NCBI GenBank assembly: GCA_910585715.1
Contig: CAJUEX010000001.1
Span: 62,001 to 126,000, forward strand
Source of the DNA: an uncultured Lachnospiraceae bacterium
GTDB lineage: Bacteria > Bacillota > Clostridia > Lachnospirales > Lachnospiraceae
DNA: 64,000 nt
Direction: 5' to 3'
The notes under the pieces: model-generated
Databases searched by the model: none
What the model was told of the DNA's origin: nothing
What the model saw: only the letters and a program-made list of their open reading frames with translations
Program-made: the position numbers and the translations under genes
Part shown: piece by piece, positions 8,134 to 16,998 of the stretch
Numbering within the stretch: the first letter of the stretch is position 1
Layout: each line of letters starts with the position of its first letter

Positions 8134-8474
8134 ACCTTCCTGATATTATCATAATCTGAACCGGTAAACTCCGTGTTTTTTTGGGAAGCTATCATCCTTG
8201 ACATGTAATACACGATACGGTTCCCGAGATGGTATCTCAGCCTTGAATTTTTCGTACAATTCTGCGCTTCTACGTTAATCAGTATTTTGAGATGCCCATT
8301 CGGAACATATGCGGAGAATCGTATGTCAAAAATGATTTTCCCATCCTGCACGTCATCGTCTTCCGGGGCAGCACTTTCCACACTCTTTTGGCAAAGCTCC
8401 TCCGGGGCTGAAACAGAAACTGTCGGCTCTCCGGCTGTTTTCCCTGCCTTCCCTGCTGTTCCTTCTCCCCGTAT
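8100..8474 (-). pseudogene. Remnant of an Rpn/PD-(D/E)XK nuclease family gene
   Basis: The open frame between the stops at 8475-8477 and 8100 contains the central part of this family: KIIFDIRFSAYVPNG, ILINVEAQ, YHLGNRIVYYMSRMI and YDNIRKVYSI. The acidic D and the E-x-Q of NVEAQ are the expected PD-(D/E)XK residues. The N-terminus (upstream of a proline- and acid-rich linker) and the whole C-terminal half, including the usual EG/EQ-rich repeats, are missing. The remnant abuts the truncated 7TM gene, so one event may have damaged both. Confidence 0.78.
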
Positions 8475-8664
8475 TTAATTTCATATAGGGGAGTTTTGTT
8501 GAAACAACATAGAAATTTCCCAGATATGTTATTACAAACATATCAATGGTTTTATTTTTTGTCAATATATATATTTGAATATTTATTATACTTGTCAACG
8601 TTATTTTGAAATACAGTTTTTGCATGCAACAGCCCGGCACTCAGTTTTTCCCCGATAATTTTCC

Positions 8665-8888
8665 GTAACAGTTCAGCCCTCAACTTTCCCACACAGGAGC
8701 CGGAAGCGGATGCAGGCAGAAAATGATTTCTATAGGAGCCCTTTTAAAAACTCCAGCGCTTAGCGAGGTTCTTTCGAGCTTAGCACTGTTGCGTTTTTAT
8801 CAGAGCGAGAGCGTGGCGACGTAGAAACATTTTCTGCCTGCATCCGCTTCCTGCTCATGTGTGGGAAAGCTGAGGGCTGAACTGTTAC
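8665..8888. repeat. Long palindromic MITE-like element, copy 1 (224 bp)
   Basis: Two inverted arms of about 67 bp (8665-8732 and 8821-8888) start and end with GTAACAGTTCAGCCCTCA and differ at only a few positions. They flank a ~88-nt core that contains its own short repeats (GCGCTTAGCGAGG, CGAGCTTAGC). No coding frame is seen. A shorter relative lies at 58979-59105. The promoter of the nitroreductase gene begins 28 nt past its right end. Confidence 0.85.
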
Positions 8889-8916
8889 TGTTTCCCTGAA
8901 TAATTCATTTTTCTCA

Positions 8917-8945
8917 TTGAAAGCTTTTACATTGTATGCTATGAT
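8917..8945 (+). promoter_or_regulatory. Promoter of the nitroreductase gene
   Basis: TTGAAA (8917-8922), 17-nt spacer, TATGAT (8940-8945), with TGC just before the -10 (extended -10). Confidence 0.75.
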
Positions 8946-8991
8946 TACTTAACGGGATTTTTCAAATCCATAATAGTAAAGGAGGTATTTC

Positions 8992-9531
8992 ATGATTGCA
9001 TCAGATTGTATCAAAGGCCGTAGAAGCATCCGCAGATTCAAACCGGAACCGGTAGACCACGACCTGCTTGCTTCCGTTGTAGAAGCCGCTTCCTATGCAC
9101 CCAGCTGGAAGCATTCACAGACCGTCCGCTATGTTGCAGTGGAAGGCACACTAAAGGATAAAATTGCAGACGACTGCACTTCCCTTTATCCGGGTAACGG
9201 GACGATTATCAAAAATGCCCCCATGGTGATTGCAGTAACCGTTATTAAGAACAGATGCGGTTATGAAAGGGATGGTTCCTTTACTACCCATAGAAAGGAT
9301 ACATGGCAGATGTTTGATGCCGGTGTGGCTTCCCAGACCTTTTGTCTGGCTGCTTATGAAAAGGGACTCGGCACCGTTATTATGGGTATTTTTGATGAAG
9401 ACAAAATCGTAGATTTACTACATATTCCGGAGGATCGGGAACTGATAGCGCTGATTCCCGTTGGTTTTCCTGATGAGGCTCCCACAGCCCCCAAAAGAAA
9501 GCCCGTGGAAGAACTGCTTTCTTTCCAGTGA
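8992..9531 (+). CDS. Nitroreductase-family flavoprotein
   Basis: A 179-residue FMN-dependent oxidoreductase of the nitroreductase superfamily. RRSIRRF (10-16) is the FMN phosphate-binding start. PSWKHSQTVRYV and the later YEKGLGTVIMG complete the fold. The normal length is 170-220. It lacks any ferredoxin domain. The substrate is unknown; relatives reduce nitro compounds, quinones or flavins with NAD(P)H. The ATG follows AAAGGAGG. The gene is monocistronic: its own promoter lies upstream and a hairpin follows 6 nt after the stop. Confidence 0.93.
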   Translation: MIASDCIKGRRSIRRFKPEPVDHDLLASVVEAASYAPSWKHSQTVRYVAVEGTLKDKIADDCTSLYPGNGTIIKNAPMVIAVTVIKNRCGYERDGSFTTHRKDTWQMFDAGVASQTFCLAAYEKGLGTVIMGIFDEDKIVDLLHIPEDRELIALIPVGFPDEAPTAPKRKPVEELLSFQ

Positions 9532-9536
9532 CATTT

Positions 9537-9569
9537 AAATCGAAGAGATTCATTTCTCTTCGATTTTTT
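9537..9569 (+). terminator. Terminator after the nitroreductase gene
   Basis: AAATCGAAGAGA pairs with TCTCTTCGATTT around a 6-nt loop, followed by T residues. Confidence 0.88.
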
Positions 9570-9675
9570 ACGGAATGTTTTAAAACCGTAAGTAATCCGA
9601 AACATATTTTTTCCATGCCGGAAGGCATATGTCAATTTCACATACTACTATCTGCAATATAAGGGAGACGCAATT

Positions 9676-10587
9676 ATGAGACATTTAATGAGCCCACTGG
9701 ACTTTACAGTGGAAGAACTGGACAGGCTGTTTGACCTGGCAGGAGATATTGAAAGAAATCCTGAAAAATACGCAAACAAGTGCGAAAGAAAAAAACTGGC
9801 TACCTGCTTTTATGAGCCAAGCACCCGTACAAGGCTCAGCTTTGAAGCGGCTATGTACAATTTAGGGGGACATGTCATAGGTTTTTCCGATGCAGGCTCC
9901 TCTTCTGCTTCCAAGGGAGAAAGCGTATCGGATACTGTCCGCATGATTTCCTGTTATGCGGATATATGCGCCATGCGCCATCCAAAAGAAGGCGCGCCAA
10001 TGGTAGCTTCCACAAAATCACGCATTCCGGTCATCAATGCAGGTGACGGCGGACATCAGCACCCTACCCAGACACTGACGGATCTGCTTACCATCCGCTC
10101 TTTAAAAGGGCGGCTAAACAACTTTACCATAGGGCTGTGCGGAGACTTGAAATTTGGCAGGACGGTTCACTCCTTAATCCATGCCTTAGTCCGCTATGAC
10201 AATATCCAATTTATCTTTATATCCCCTGACGAGCTGAGGATTCCTGATTATGTGACGGAAATGCTTCAGGAAAAAGGAATCCCCTACAAGGAAGTAATCC
10301 GCCTTGAGGATGTAATGGAGGAACTGGATCTTTTGTATATGACAAGGGTGCAGCGAGAACGTTTCTTTAATGAAGAGGACTATGTAAGATTAAAGGATTT
10401 CTATATACTGAACAAGGAAAAAATGGAGCTTGCCAAACCGGATATGCTTGTGCTCCACCCTCTTCCAAGGGTAAACGAAATATCCGTTGAGGTAGACGAA
10501 GACGAAAGAGCCGTGTATTTCCAACAGGTGCAATACGGCGTCTATGTGCGTATGGCGCTGATTCTGACCCTGCTTGAACTGGCATAG
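9676..10587 (+). CDS. pyrB: Aspartate carbamoyltransferase, catalytic chain
   Basis: This enzyme joins carbamoyl phosphate and aspartate to N-carbamoyl-aspartate, the first committed step of pyrimidine synthesis. The 303-residue protein has the carbamoyl-phosphate motif STRTR (49-53) in FYEPSTRTRLSF. HPTQTLTDLLTI lies near 133 and the aspartate-binding HPLPRVNEI lies near 258. Length matches the enterobacterial-type c chain, which pairs with a regulatory chain; pyrI follows 75 nt downstream, so a c6r6 holoenzyme is expected. The ATG follows AAGGGAG. No PyrR-type attenuator was identified upstream; the 100-nt leader contains only a weak short inverted repeat (TGCCGGAAGGCA). Confidence 0.97.
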   Translation: MRHLMSPLDFTVEELDRLFDLAGDIERNPEKYANKCERKKLATCFYEPSTRTRLSFEAAMYNLGGHVIGFSDAGSSSASKGESVSDTVRMISCYADICAMRHPKEGAPMVASTKSRIPVINAGDGGHQHPTQTLTDLLTIRSLKGRLNNFTIGLCGDLKFGRTVHSLIHALVRYDNIQFIFISPDELRIPDYVTEMLQEKGIPYKEVIRLEDVMEELDLLYMTRVQRERFFNEEDYVRLKDFYILNKEKMELAKPDMLVLHPLPRVNEISVEVDEDERAVYFQQVQYGVYVRMALILTLLELA

Positions 10588-10662
10588 CATTCTGTTATAA
10601 CCCCCTTATCCCTGGAGAGGGATATAAATAACTACTACTAAGATACATGAGGTGAATACAAT

Positions 10663-11094
10663 ATGCTCAATGTAGGCAAAATTGAAGAAGGTTTCGTGCT
10701 GGACCATATTAAGGCCGGAAAAAGCCTTTCCATTTATCATCATTTACAACTGGATAAGCTGGACTGTACCGTAGCCATAATAAAAAATGCAAAAAGCAAA
10801 AAAATGGGCGCCAAGGATATTTTAAAGGTAGAATGTGACATTGATAAGCTTAATCTGGATATTCTGGGCTTTATCGACCACAATATTACCGTCAATGTAA
10901 TCAAGGATGGAAAAATCGTAGCCAAAAAGGACCTGGTTCTCCCAAAGGAAATCAAAAATGTCATCAAATGCAAAAATCCAAGGTGCATTACCTCTATCGA
11001 ACAGGAGCTTCCCCACATTTTTGTATTGACTGATTCCCGGAAGGAAATCTACCGCTGCAAATATTGTGAAGAAAAATATGGCGAATGGGAATGA
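10663..11094 (+). CDS. pyrI: Aspartate carbamoyltransferase, regulatory chain
   Basis: PyrI binds nucleotides and transmits allosteric control to PyrB. The 143-residue protein has the N-terminal allosteric domain and a C-terminal zinc domain with C103 and C108 (CKNPRC) and C132 and C135 (CKYC). Length and order after pyrB are typical. The ATG follows GAGGTGAAT. The terminator hairpin begins inside the last codons and includes the stop. Confidence 0.96.
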   Translation: MLNVGKIEEGFVLDHIKAGKSLSIYHHLQLDKLDCTVAIIKNAKSKKMGAKDILKVECDIDKLNLDILGFIDHNITVNVIKDGKIVAKKDLVLPKEIKNVIKCKNPRCITSIEQELPHIFVLTDSRKEIYRCKYCEEKYGEWE

Positions 11095-11108
11095 CCCATT
11101 CGCCTTTT
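11080..11108. terminator. Terminator overlapping the pyrI stop codon
   Basis: GGCGAATGGG (11080-11089) pairs with CCCATTCGCC (11095-11104), then TTTT. The minus strand reads into ATATTTTT after the same stem, so it probably also ends the convergent two-component operon. Confidence 0.85.
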
Positions 11109-11118
11109 GCTTTGTATA

Positions 11119-12567
11119 CTATAGCTTTTTCTGTTCTTCCTCACAGGATTTTGGCAGCATGAACCAGAATTCCACCCCTTCTTCTTTATTTTCCACACCG
11201 CATTTTCCCCCATGAAAATGAATTACGCTCTGGACAATATAAAGTCCGATTCCCGCATGTGCCGCTGCTCCTCCCTCATATTCTTTCATCCAAAAGCTTT
11301 TCCATATTTTTTCCATATCATTTTCGGGAATAAGATTTCCCTGATTAAACACAGCAAAATAGATATTCTCTTCCTTATTCTTTAGATAAATCCTGATATC
11401 CCCATAATTTTCCGTATGCTCAAAAGCATTCATCAGAAAATTATTCATTGCCTGTTCGATATATTCCCGGTCTCCCTGCACATAACAGTTCTTTTCCAAT
11501 TCTGTATATACATTCAGCTTTTTCTTTTTAAACAACGCTTCATATTTCATCAGCATATAGTTTACCACTTCATCCATAAGAACAGCTTCCATTTTCGTCT
11601 GCTCCATATGATGCTCAATTACAGAAACATCCAAGAGATTTCCAACCATTTCCGACATCTTTGTGACTTCTTCCTGAATGGAATCCATATAATATTTCCT
11701 TTCCTCCTCCTGTACATATTGAAGCATTTCTATCTGACTTGAAATCACGGCAAGAGGAGTCTTCAGTTCGTGGGAAACATTTGCAATAAAATCCTTCCTT
11801 GCTTTCTCCATCCGTTCCTTTTGAATATTCTGATCCAAAAGCTGTTCCCGGCTTTCTTCAATCTGCTCCACATAATCCTGAAGCTGTTCTGACATGCTGT
11901 TAATGCATTTTGCCAAATGGTTCATCTCCTCATAAGCACCGTTTTCTTCTGCCTTTTCCCGAAAGTCCCTTTCTGCCAGCCCCTCTGCCACCCTTGCCAT
12001 TTCCCGGATAGGTCTTGCAAAATTTCTTGCCAAAAAGTACATGATGATGCTTCCAAAGGCAAGGGCAATCACAAACATGACTAACATAAACTTTTCCGTA
12101 AACTGAAAGCTGCTGTAAACGTTCTGAACCTTGTCCTGAATACATACATAATAAGAGAGCCCCTCCTGCTTTACAATGCCAAGCAGCTTAAGATTACTAT
12201 TTCTCTTACTATTCTTGCTTATGATTTTCGGTTCTTCTGAAAATTGATCCAGCTTCAATACAATATTTCTGTAAATCACCCTGTCTTCATTGGATTTGGT
12301 AGTATAAATGGATTGCATTTCTTCATCTGCAACGGTAAAGCTCAGATTTTCCTTTTCGTATTCTAAGAACATACCGATATCCTCATCCGACAGGTTCATA
12401 AAATCCGTTTCCTTAATATCCTCAAAAGCCTGCATAATTACCTTTCCCTTATAGTAATTGTAATAAGCAGGTGCAAAAATTCCATAAAGCACAATGCTTC
12501 CGCCAATTATAATTGCCAGAAACACCCACTCCAGAATAATAAGCCTTATACTAATTTTTTTGAACAT
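11119..12567 (-). CDS. Sensor histidine kinase
   Basis: A 482-residue membrane kinase. TM helices lie at about 9-30 and 160-180 and flank an extracellular sensor of about 130 residues. A HAMP segment follows (RPIREMARVAEGLAERDF), then HisKA with phospho-acceptor H266 (FIANVSHELKTP), and a HATPase with N box (NNFLMNAFEHTENYGD) and G box (HAGIGLYIVQSVIHFHGG). The start at 12567 (MFKKISIRL) follows GGAGGAACGGAG; a longer frame to 12627 lies inside the regulator gene. It overlaps the regulator by 17 nt, so the pair is co-translated. It is the last gene of the dlt-like operon region, so its signal and targets may concern envelope modification. Confidence 0.95.
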   Translation of the reverse strand: MFKKISIRLIILEWVFLAIIIGGSIVLYGIFAPAYYNYYKGKVIMQAFEDIKETDFMNLSDEDIGMFLEYEKENLSFTVADEEMQSIYTTKSNEDRVIYRNIVLKLDQFSEEPKIISKNSKRNSNLKLLGIVKQEGLSYYVCIQDKVQNVYSSFQFTEKFMLVMFVIALAFGSIIMYFLARNFARPIREMARVAEGLAERDFREKAEENGAYEEMNHLAKCINSMSEQLQDYVEQIEESREQLLDQNIQKERMEKARKDFIANVSHELKTPLAVISSQIEMLQYVQEEERKYYMDSIQEEVTKMSEMVGNLLDVSVIEHHMEQTKMEAVLMDEVVNYMLMKYEALFKKKKLNVYTELEKNCYVQGDREYIEQAMNNFLMNAFEHTENYGDIRIYLKNKEENIYFAVFNQGNLIPENDMEKIWKSFWMKEYEGGAAAHAGIGLYIVQSVIHFHGGKCGVENKEEGVEFWFMLPKSCEEEQKKL

Positions 12568-13240
12568 TCTCCGTTCCTCCAAAAACGTATCCCACACCGT
12601 AAATAGAGCGGATATAGCTTCCACCATCCAGCTTTTTCCGAAGCTGTTTTACCAAAGTGTCCACTGTTCTTATGTCCCCTTCATAGTGATAGCCCCATAC
12701 CGCATCTAAAATACGGTCCCTGCTCAAAACCATTCCTTCATTTTCCATGAAAAATAAAAGCAGTTCAAACTCCTTTGGCGTGGTCTCTATATAATTTTCC
12801 CTGACGTATACCTTCTGCCCCTTCACATCCATCCGGATGTCTCCGGAAACCATAAAATCCTTTACCTTTCCCGCCCGCTTTAACACAGCTTCTATATGAG
12901 CCTTGATAAGCGACAGGCTGTAGGGCTTCGTGATATAGTCATCCGCTCCATATTCAAATCCTTCTATCTGGTCTTCAATGGATGATTTGGCTGTAAGCAT
13001 GATAACAGGTACGTTAGAACGCATCCGGATTTCCTTCAGCAGCTCATATCCATTGAGAAAGGGAAGCATAATATCCAAAAGCACAAGATCGATTTCCTGC
13101 GCATGAGCTGTAAACTGTTTCATTGCTTCAATTCCGTTTTCTGCAATAAGCACCTCATAACCATTTAGTTTTAAAAAATCAGATAGTGTGTTTAATAATT
13201 TCTTTTCATCCTCTACAATCAAAATAATATACCGTTTCAT
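12551..13240 (-). CDS. OmpR/PhoB-family response regulator
   Basis: A 229-residue regulator: a receiver domain (phospho-acceptor D56 in LVLLDIMLP; acidic EDE at 10-12; MLTAK near 105) and a C-terminal winged helix (TPKEFELLLFF, VWGYHYEGDIRTVDTLVKQLRKKL, YGVGYVF). The ATG follows AGAGGAAGAGGAAAG. It starts 39 nt after the SGNH gene of the dlt-like operon and on the same strand, so it is probably transcribed with it. Regulation of dlt operons by two-component systems is known in other Firmicutes; regulation here is inferred. Confidence 0.96.
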   Translation of the reverse strand: MKRYIILIVEDEKKLLNTLSDFLKLNGYEVLIAENGIEAMKQFTAHAQEIDLVLLDIMLPFLNGYELLKEIRMRSNVPVIMLTAKSSIEDQIEGFEYGADDYITKPYSLSLIKAHIEAVLKRAGKVKDFMVSGDIRMDVKGQKVYVRENYIETTPKEFELLLFFMENEGMVLSRDRILDAVWGYHYEGDIRTVDTLVKQLRKKLDGGSYIRSIYGVGYVFGGTENVQKN

Positions 13241-13279
13241 GCTTTCCTCTTCCTCTCGTCTATAGTAAGTATAATCCTT

Positions 13280-14317
13280 CTATTCGTCAATGAGATTTTC
13301 ATAATAAGGACAGGTATCCAGAAAATATTCTTCTATTCCCTCTCCACCTTTATACTTTTCATAAACTTCTGCAATCAATTGCGTAAACGCATGTCCGCCG
13401 GCTTCATTTAAATGCCTCTTGTCCTGAAACATGCTGTTTGGAAATTCCTCTTTCAATCCCTTATAATAATTAAAATCCCAAAATATGGCACTATGCCTGT
13501 CTGCCATTTCCCGGAAGTAGTCATGAATCACACCCAGGTCCTTATATCCATCGATTTCAGCCCCCGAAACAGGAACAAATACCAAAATCAACTCTATTTC
13601 ATGTTCCTTACAGTATTCCATTATCTCTATCAGCGCCTGCTGATTTTCATCATCCGCTTTCCATGCGCTTTCCCTTTTTGCAATAGTTTCATACTCCTGA
13701 CCCTGATATACCTCTTTTCCTGCCAGAAATCCCTTTCCTTTATAGGTTTCCATAGGAGCCCTGTTCTTTCGATAAGCATCAGACAGCTTATAACTCAGGT
13801 TTTTCTTTATCTTTCCTATATCAAAATATTTATCTACTCTTACAGAATAAAAAATCAGATTCAGCCACTCTTCACTTGTACAGCCCTCTGCCAGATAAAA
13901 AAGCTTTCCCTTAAGCGATAACAGTCTGTCATACACCTCAGTCTTTCTCTCAATATGTGCTTCTTCTTTCACAAGCATACGGGGAGAAACCCCTAAGAAT
14001 ACCCTTTTTATAGGATTTCTTTCTGCCTCATCCTTTAACAGGGCAAGGGTTCCCTGAGCGGGCTGGGAAGCAGTGGCAGCATTAAAACTGAAGGTTCCAA
14101 GTTCCCTGTCAAACACATCGGGCGAAAATCCCCGGTAGGCCGTAGAGGTACCAAGAAAAAGTGTATCAATGCTTCCCTGACATTCCTTTAATTCCCGTAT
14201 GGCATATGGGCTGTATCGATTATAGGGTCTGTAAAGGAATTCAACACTTGTATCGAATAACCATAAAACAATAAAAATAAGAAGCAGTCTTCCGGCTATT
14301 TTTTTAATACTGCGCAT
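13280..14317 (-). CDS. SGNH-hydrolase-like membrane-anchored protein (DltD-like role)
   Basis: This 345-residue protein has an N-terminal membrane anchor (about 9-25) and an extracytoplasmic SGNH-like domain. Block I is FLGTSTAYRG (S or T as the nucleophile candidate), and the last block is DKRHLNEAGGHAF with the D-x-x-H pair. DltD and AlgJ/AlgX proteins pair with MBOAT acyltransferases in this way. The ATG at 14317 follows GGGAGG with an 8-nt spacer; the MBOAT stop at 14304 lies inside this gene. It would act outside the membrane, transferring or removing an acyl group; the exact reaction is not shown by sequence. Confidence 0.85.
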   Translation of the reverse strand: MRSIKKIAGRLLLIFIVLWLFDTSVEFLYRPYNRYSPYAIRELKECQGSIDTLFLGTSTAYRGFSPDVFDRELGTFSFNAATASQPAQGTLALLKDEAERNPIKRVFLGVSPRMLVKEEAHIERKTEVYDRLLSLKGKLFYLAEGCTSEEWLNLIFYSVRVDKYFDIGKIKKNLSYKLSDAYRKNRAPMETYKGKGFLAGKEVYQGQEYETIAKRESAWKADDENQQALIEIMEYCKEHEIELILVFVPVSGAEIDGYKDLGVIHDYFREMADRHSAIFWDFNYYKGLKEEFPNSMFQDKRHLNEAGGHAFTQLIAEVYEKYKGGEGIEEYFLDTCPYYENLIDE

Positions 14318-15878
14318 ATTCAAATCCTCCCGAAATTCCCGTTCCTAATACTCCAAAGCCTAAAACAGAACATAAAATAATCAGGTAAAGACACCATCTT
14401 AATGCAAAGGATTTCTTTGCCAGATAATTCCGGACAGGCTCTTTTTCCTGTCTTATGCTCACAGCAAAAAACAGAAGCAGTCCAAACAAAATGTATGCCA
14501 GATAGTTTTTAATCAATCCCGGGAACCATGCCTGATAAGAAAAGCTGATTTGAAAATCTGTAACAATATGCTTTAATATTTTCAAAGAATTTCCTGTGGA
14601 ATCTGCTGCCGGAAATACCTTTAGCAGACTAATCAGAAAAAAGGTCCTCAATCTTCTGAACAAACGCCATAACCTGTTTTCATCCCTGATATGTAATTTC
14701 TCTTTCCACGTCTGAAACTTTCCGGAAAGGCACATGGAACTTATCATAATAATTCCATTGGCAACGCCCCATAAAATATAGCGCCAGCTTGCATCATGCC
14801 AAAAGCCCGTTGCAAACCACACAACAAACATAGCATAAATGGATGGCACCAGCTTTGCAAGCCGGGCTGGCAGATACTTTCGCCCCATGCGGGAAAGCTT
14901 TACCGCCGGCTTGGAAATCGACAAAGGATAAAACAGGTAATCCCGAAACCAGCTGCTTAAGGTGATATGCCATCTTCGCCAATATTCTGCCAGGGATTGG
15001 GAAAGGAAAGGACGCATGAAATTTTCTTCCAGCTTGATTCCCAATATTTGGGAATACCCTGCCGCTATATCCATGTAGGCGGAAAAATCCACATAAGCCT
15101 GTATGGAAAAATACATGCAGCCCAAAAACAATGTAAAACCGCTATACTGTTGGAAATTCAGAAAAATTTCATCCACAAACGGGTTCATCCGGTCTGCAAT
15201 AACCGTCTTCTTAAAAAATCCCCATAGTATTCTCTGGCATCCAAAGGATAAATTCTGCCATGCAGGCTTGTGGGAACGAAACAACCGGGGAGCCAGCTTT
15301 TCAAACCTTCCAATGGGGCCCTGGGTAATCTGGGGAAAATAACTGACGAACAAAGCTGTCTTTAACAGATTTGCTTCTGCCTTTGTCTTTCCCTTGGACA
15401 CATCCAAAACATATCCAATGCTCTGAAGGGTATAATAGGAAATCCCCAAAGGAACCAGTATATTCAGCGCTTTTAACTCTATACCTCTTTCCGCATTCAG
15501 TATCCGGTTTATGTTAAATATAAAGAAATTACTGTATTTAACAAAAATCAAAATGCCTATATTGATAACCACATCAAAAAAAATGATTCTCTTTTTTTCC
15601 CGTTTGATTCTTTCTTTATATTCTGCGGCTTCTTCCTTTTTACACCTTTCTTTGTATTCCTTTAGCTGCTGGTTTTTCCGGCTCAATGCAAGTGCAGAAA
15701 AGTGGGTGGTTATAGTCGTAATAAGAATATAAATAAAATTATCTGTTCCGGTAAAAAAATAAAACAAATAGCTTGCAGCCAATAGAACCGCCCATTGATA
15801 TTTTTTCAGAAAGGGCAGATAATATACCACTGCCGTCCCTAAAAAAAACAGCAAAAACGACATGGAATTTATAGTCAT
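14304..15878 (-). CDS. MBOAT-family O-acyltransferase (DltB-like)
   Basis: A 524-residue polytopic membrane protein of the MBOAT family. The diagnostic segments are LAEYWRRWHITLSSWFRDYLFYPLS near 300 and FATGFWHDASWRYILWG near 360, containing the conserved histidine of the active site. MBOATs such as DltB move acyl groups from a carrier across or onto the outer membrane face. This one sits between a carrier protein gene and an SGNH gene, the dltBCD situation. It lacks the GGNR after the WFRDY motif that the other two MBOATs of the window have, so it belongs to a different subgroup. The ATG follows GAGGAG; it starts 3 nt after the carrier-protein stop. Confidence 0.93.
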   Translation of the reverse strand: MTINSMSFLLFFLGTAVVYYLPFLKKYQWAVLLAASYLFYFFTGTDNFIYILITTITTHFSALALSRKNQQLKEYKERCKKEEAAEYKERIKREKKRIIFFDVVINIGILIFVKYSNFFIFNINRILNAERGIELKALNILVPLGISYYTLQSIGYVLDVSKGKTKAEANLLKTALFVSYFPQITQGPIGRFEKLAPRLFRSHKPAWQNLSFGCQRILWGFFKKTVIADRMNPFVDEIFLNFQQYSGFTLFLGCMYFSIQAYVDFSAYMDIAAGYSQILGIKLEENFMRPFLSQSLAEYWRRWHITLSSWFRDYLFYPLSISKPAVKLSRMGRKYLPARLAKLVPSIYAMFVVWFATGFWHDASWRYILWGVANGIIMISSMCLSGKFQTWKEKLHIRDENRLWRLFRRLRTFFLISLLKVFPAADSTGNSLKILKHIVTDFQISFSYQAWFPGLIKNYLAYILFGLLLFFAVSIRQEKEPVRNYLAKKSFALRWCLYLIILCSVLGFGVLGTGISGGFEYAQY

Positions 15879-15881
15879 TTC

Positions 15882-16112
15882 TTACTCCTCACTTTGCAGC
15901 CTTACAATCATCTGATATATCTGCTCTGCAGAATTGAAATTTTCAGGCTCCATATCATCAAAGGAAATTTCAATTTCAAATTCTTCGTTCAGCTCGCCAA
16001 TTAAGGAAACCAGATCAAAAGAGTCCAATACTCCTCCGTCAATCAGACTTTTTTCCGTATTAAAATCTACCTCCGGCCTTAAATTCTTTAAAATCTCCAT
16101 CAACTTTTCCAT
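15882..16112 (-). CDS. Acyl/peptidyl carrier protein
   Basis: A 76-residue carrier protein. The phosphopantetheine serine is S31 in LDSFDLVSLIGEL, the standard D-S-F/L-x motif. Its surface is acidic, and it ends in QSEE. It is placed after an adenylating enzyme and a formyltransferase and before an MBOAT, so it is probably loaded by the adenylating enzyme as DltC is by DltA. The ATG follows GGAGG. No phosphopantetheinyl transferase gene is in the window. Confidence 0.95.
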   Translation of the reverse strand: MEKLMEILKNLRPEVDFNTEKSLIDGGVLDSFDLVSLIGELNEEFEIEISFDDMEPENFNSAEQIYQMIVRLQSEE

Positions 16113-16113
16113 T

Positions 16114-16998
16114 TCATATTTCCTCCGCTATTTCATAATTTTTTAACCTGATACAAATAGTATCCTTTTTTATTACAATTTCATCTTCTGTTATCTTAAG
16201 CATTTCCCCGCCTGTCTGCTGACAGGATTCTTTTTCCTCTTCATGCCGTATTTCATATTTTTTCCACCAAAAGCTCTTCCCTTTATATATCAGTCTGGGC
16301 TTTTCAAAAACAGAAACACCTCCGTAATCCATAGCTCTTAAAAAGGCGCTGATTTTTTTTCCATCCCAGGTCATATCCAGAATTCCATTGCCGGGCATAT
16401 CCTTCTTAAAATGAAATTTATATTTCGACCTTTTCTTTTGCGGAACCGGTTTTATGGTGCCGTCTATAAGAGCATCAAATATTTCTGTGTATGCTTCATA
16501 GGCGCACTCTATCTGTTTTCTGAATAACTGCCATGCCGTTATGCTTTCATCCAGGCTGATTTCCTTTTGGGCTAAAATCCCGCCTCCATCCACCTGTTTT
16601 ACCACATCATGCCAGGTAACTCCCGACTTTTCATCCTGTTCAAAAATTGCCCATGCTTCTGCATTTCTTCCGGGATGGGCAGGCAAAAGCGCCTGATGCA
16701 GATTCACTGCCCTGATGTTTTCCTTTTCCAGCACCTTTTCAGGAATTATCCTTTCATTGATGGCGCTAATCAGTAACAGGGGCTGTTCTTCTTTATAAAG
16801 ATTTTCAAAAACATCCTCCGGCGTTTCATAAAAGCAGGGGACTCCTTCTGCTTTTGCCTGCCTTTTTAAAAGCTCTGATTCCTTTAGCCCCATATCATAC
16901 AAAGTAACCGGGAATCCTTTTTCCTTTGCATGAACCGCACAGGAGAGAGCCAGCTTTCCGGTGCCTGCCACGCAGACCTTTTTTACTTTTCCCTTCAC
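16114..16998 (-). CDS. Formyltransferase-family protein (Fmt/NRPS-type)
   Basis: A 294-residue protein with the 10-formyl-tetrahydrofolate-dependent formyltransferase fold. The catalytic triad is present: N99 and H101 in VNLHQALLPAHPGRN and D137 in VKQVDGGGIL. A Rossmann-like start (VCVAGTGKLAL) precedes it. A C-terminal region (TWDGKKISAFLRAMDYGG) resembles the Fmt/sugar-formyltransferase C domain. It overlaps the adenylation gene by 4 nt (ATGA). It cannot be assigned as methionyl-tRNA formyltransferase, because that would not sit here. The context suggests (inference) N-formylation of an amine carried on the ACP or of an amino sugar. Confidence 0.85.
   Translation of the reverse strand: MKGKVKKVCVAGTGKLALSCAVHAKEKGFPVTLYDMGLKESELLKRQAKAEGVPCFYETPEDVFENLYKEEQPLLLISAINERIIPEKVLEKENIRAVNLHQALLPAHPGRNAEAWAIFEQDEKSGVTWHDVVKQVDGGGILAQKEISLDESITAWQLFRKQIECAYEAYTEIFDALIDGTIKPVPQKKRSKYKFHFKKDMPGNGILDMTWDGKKISAFLRAMDYGGVSVFEKPRLIYKGKSFWWKKYEIRHEEEKESCQQTGGEMLKITEDEIVIKKDTICIRLKNYEIAEEI

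Noticed and set aside
8353..8640. 95-residue minus-strand frame upstream of the Rpn remnant
   Set aside because: It reads the Rpn linker in the wrong frame and an AT-rich region; no family match.
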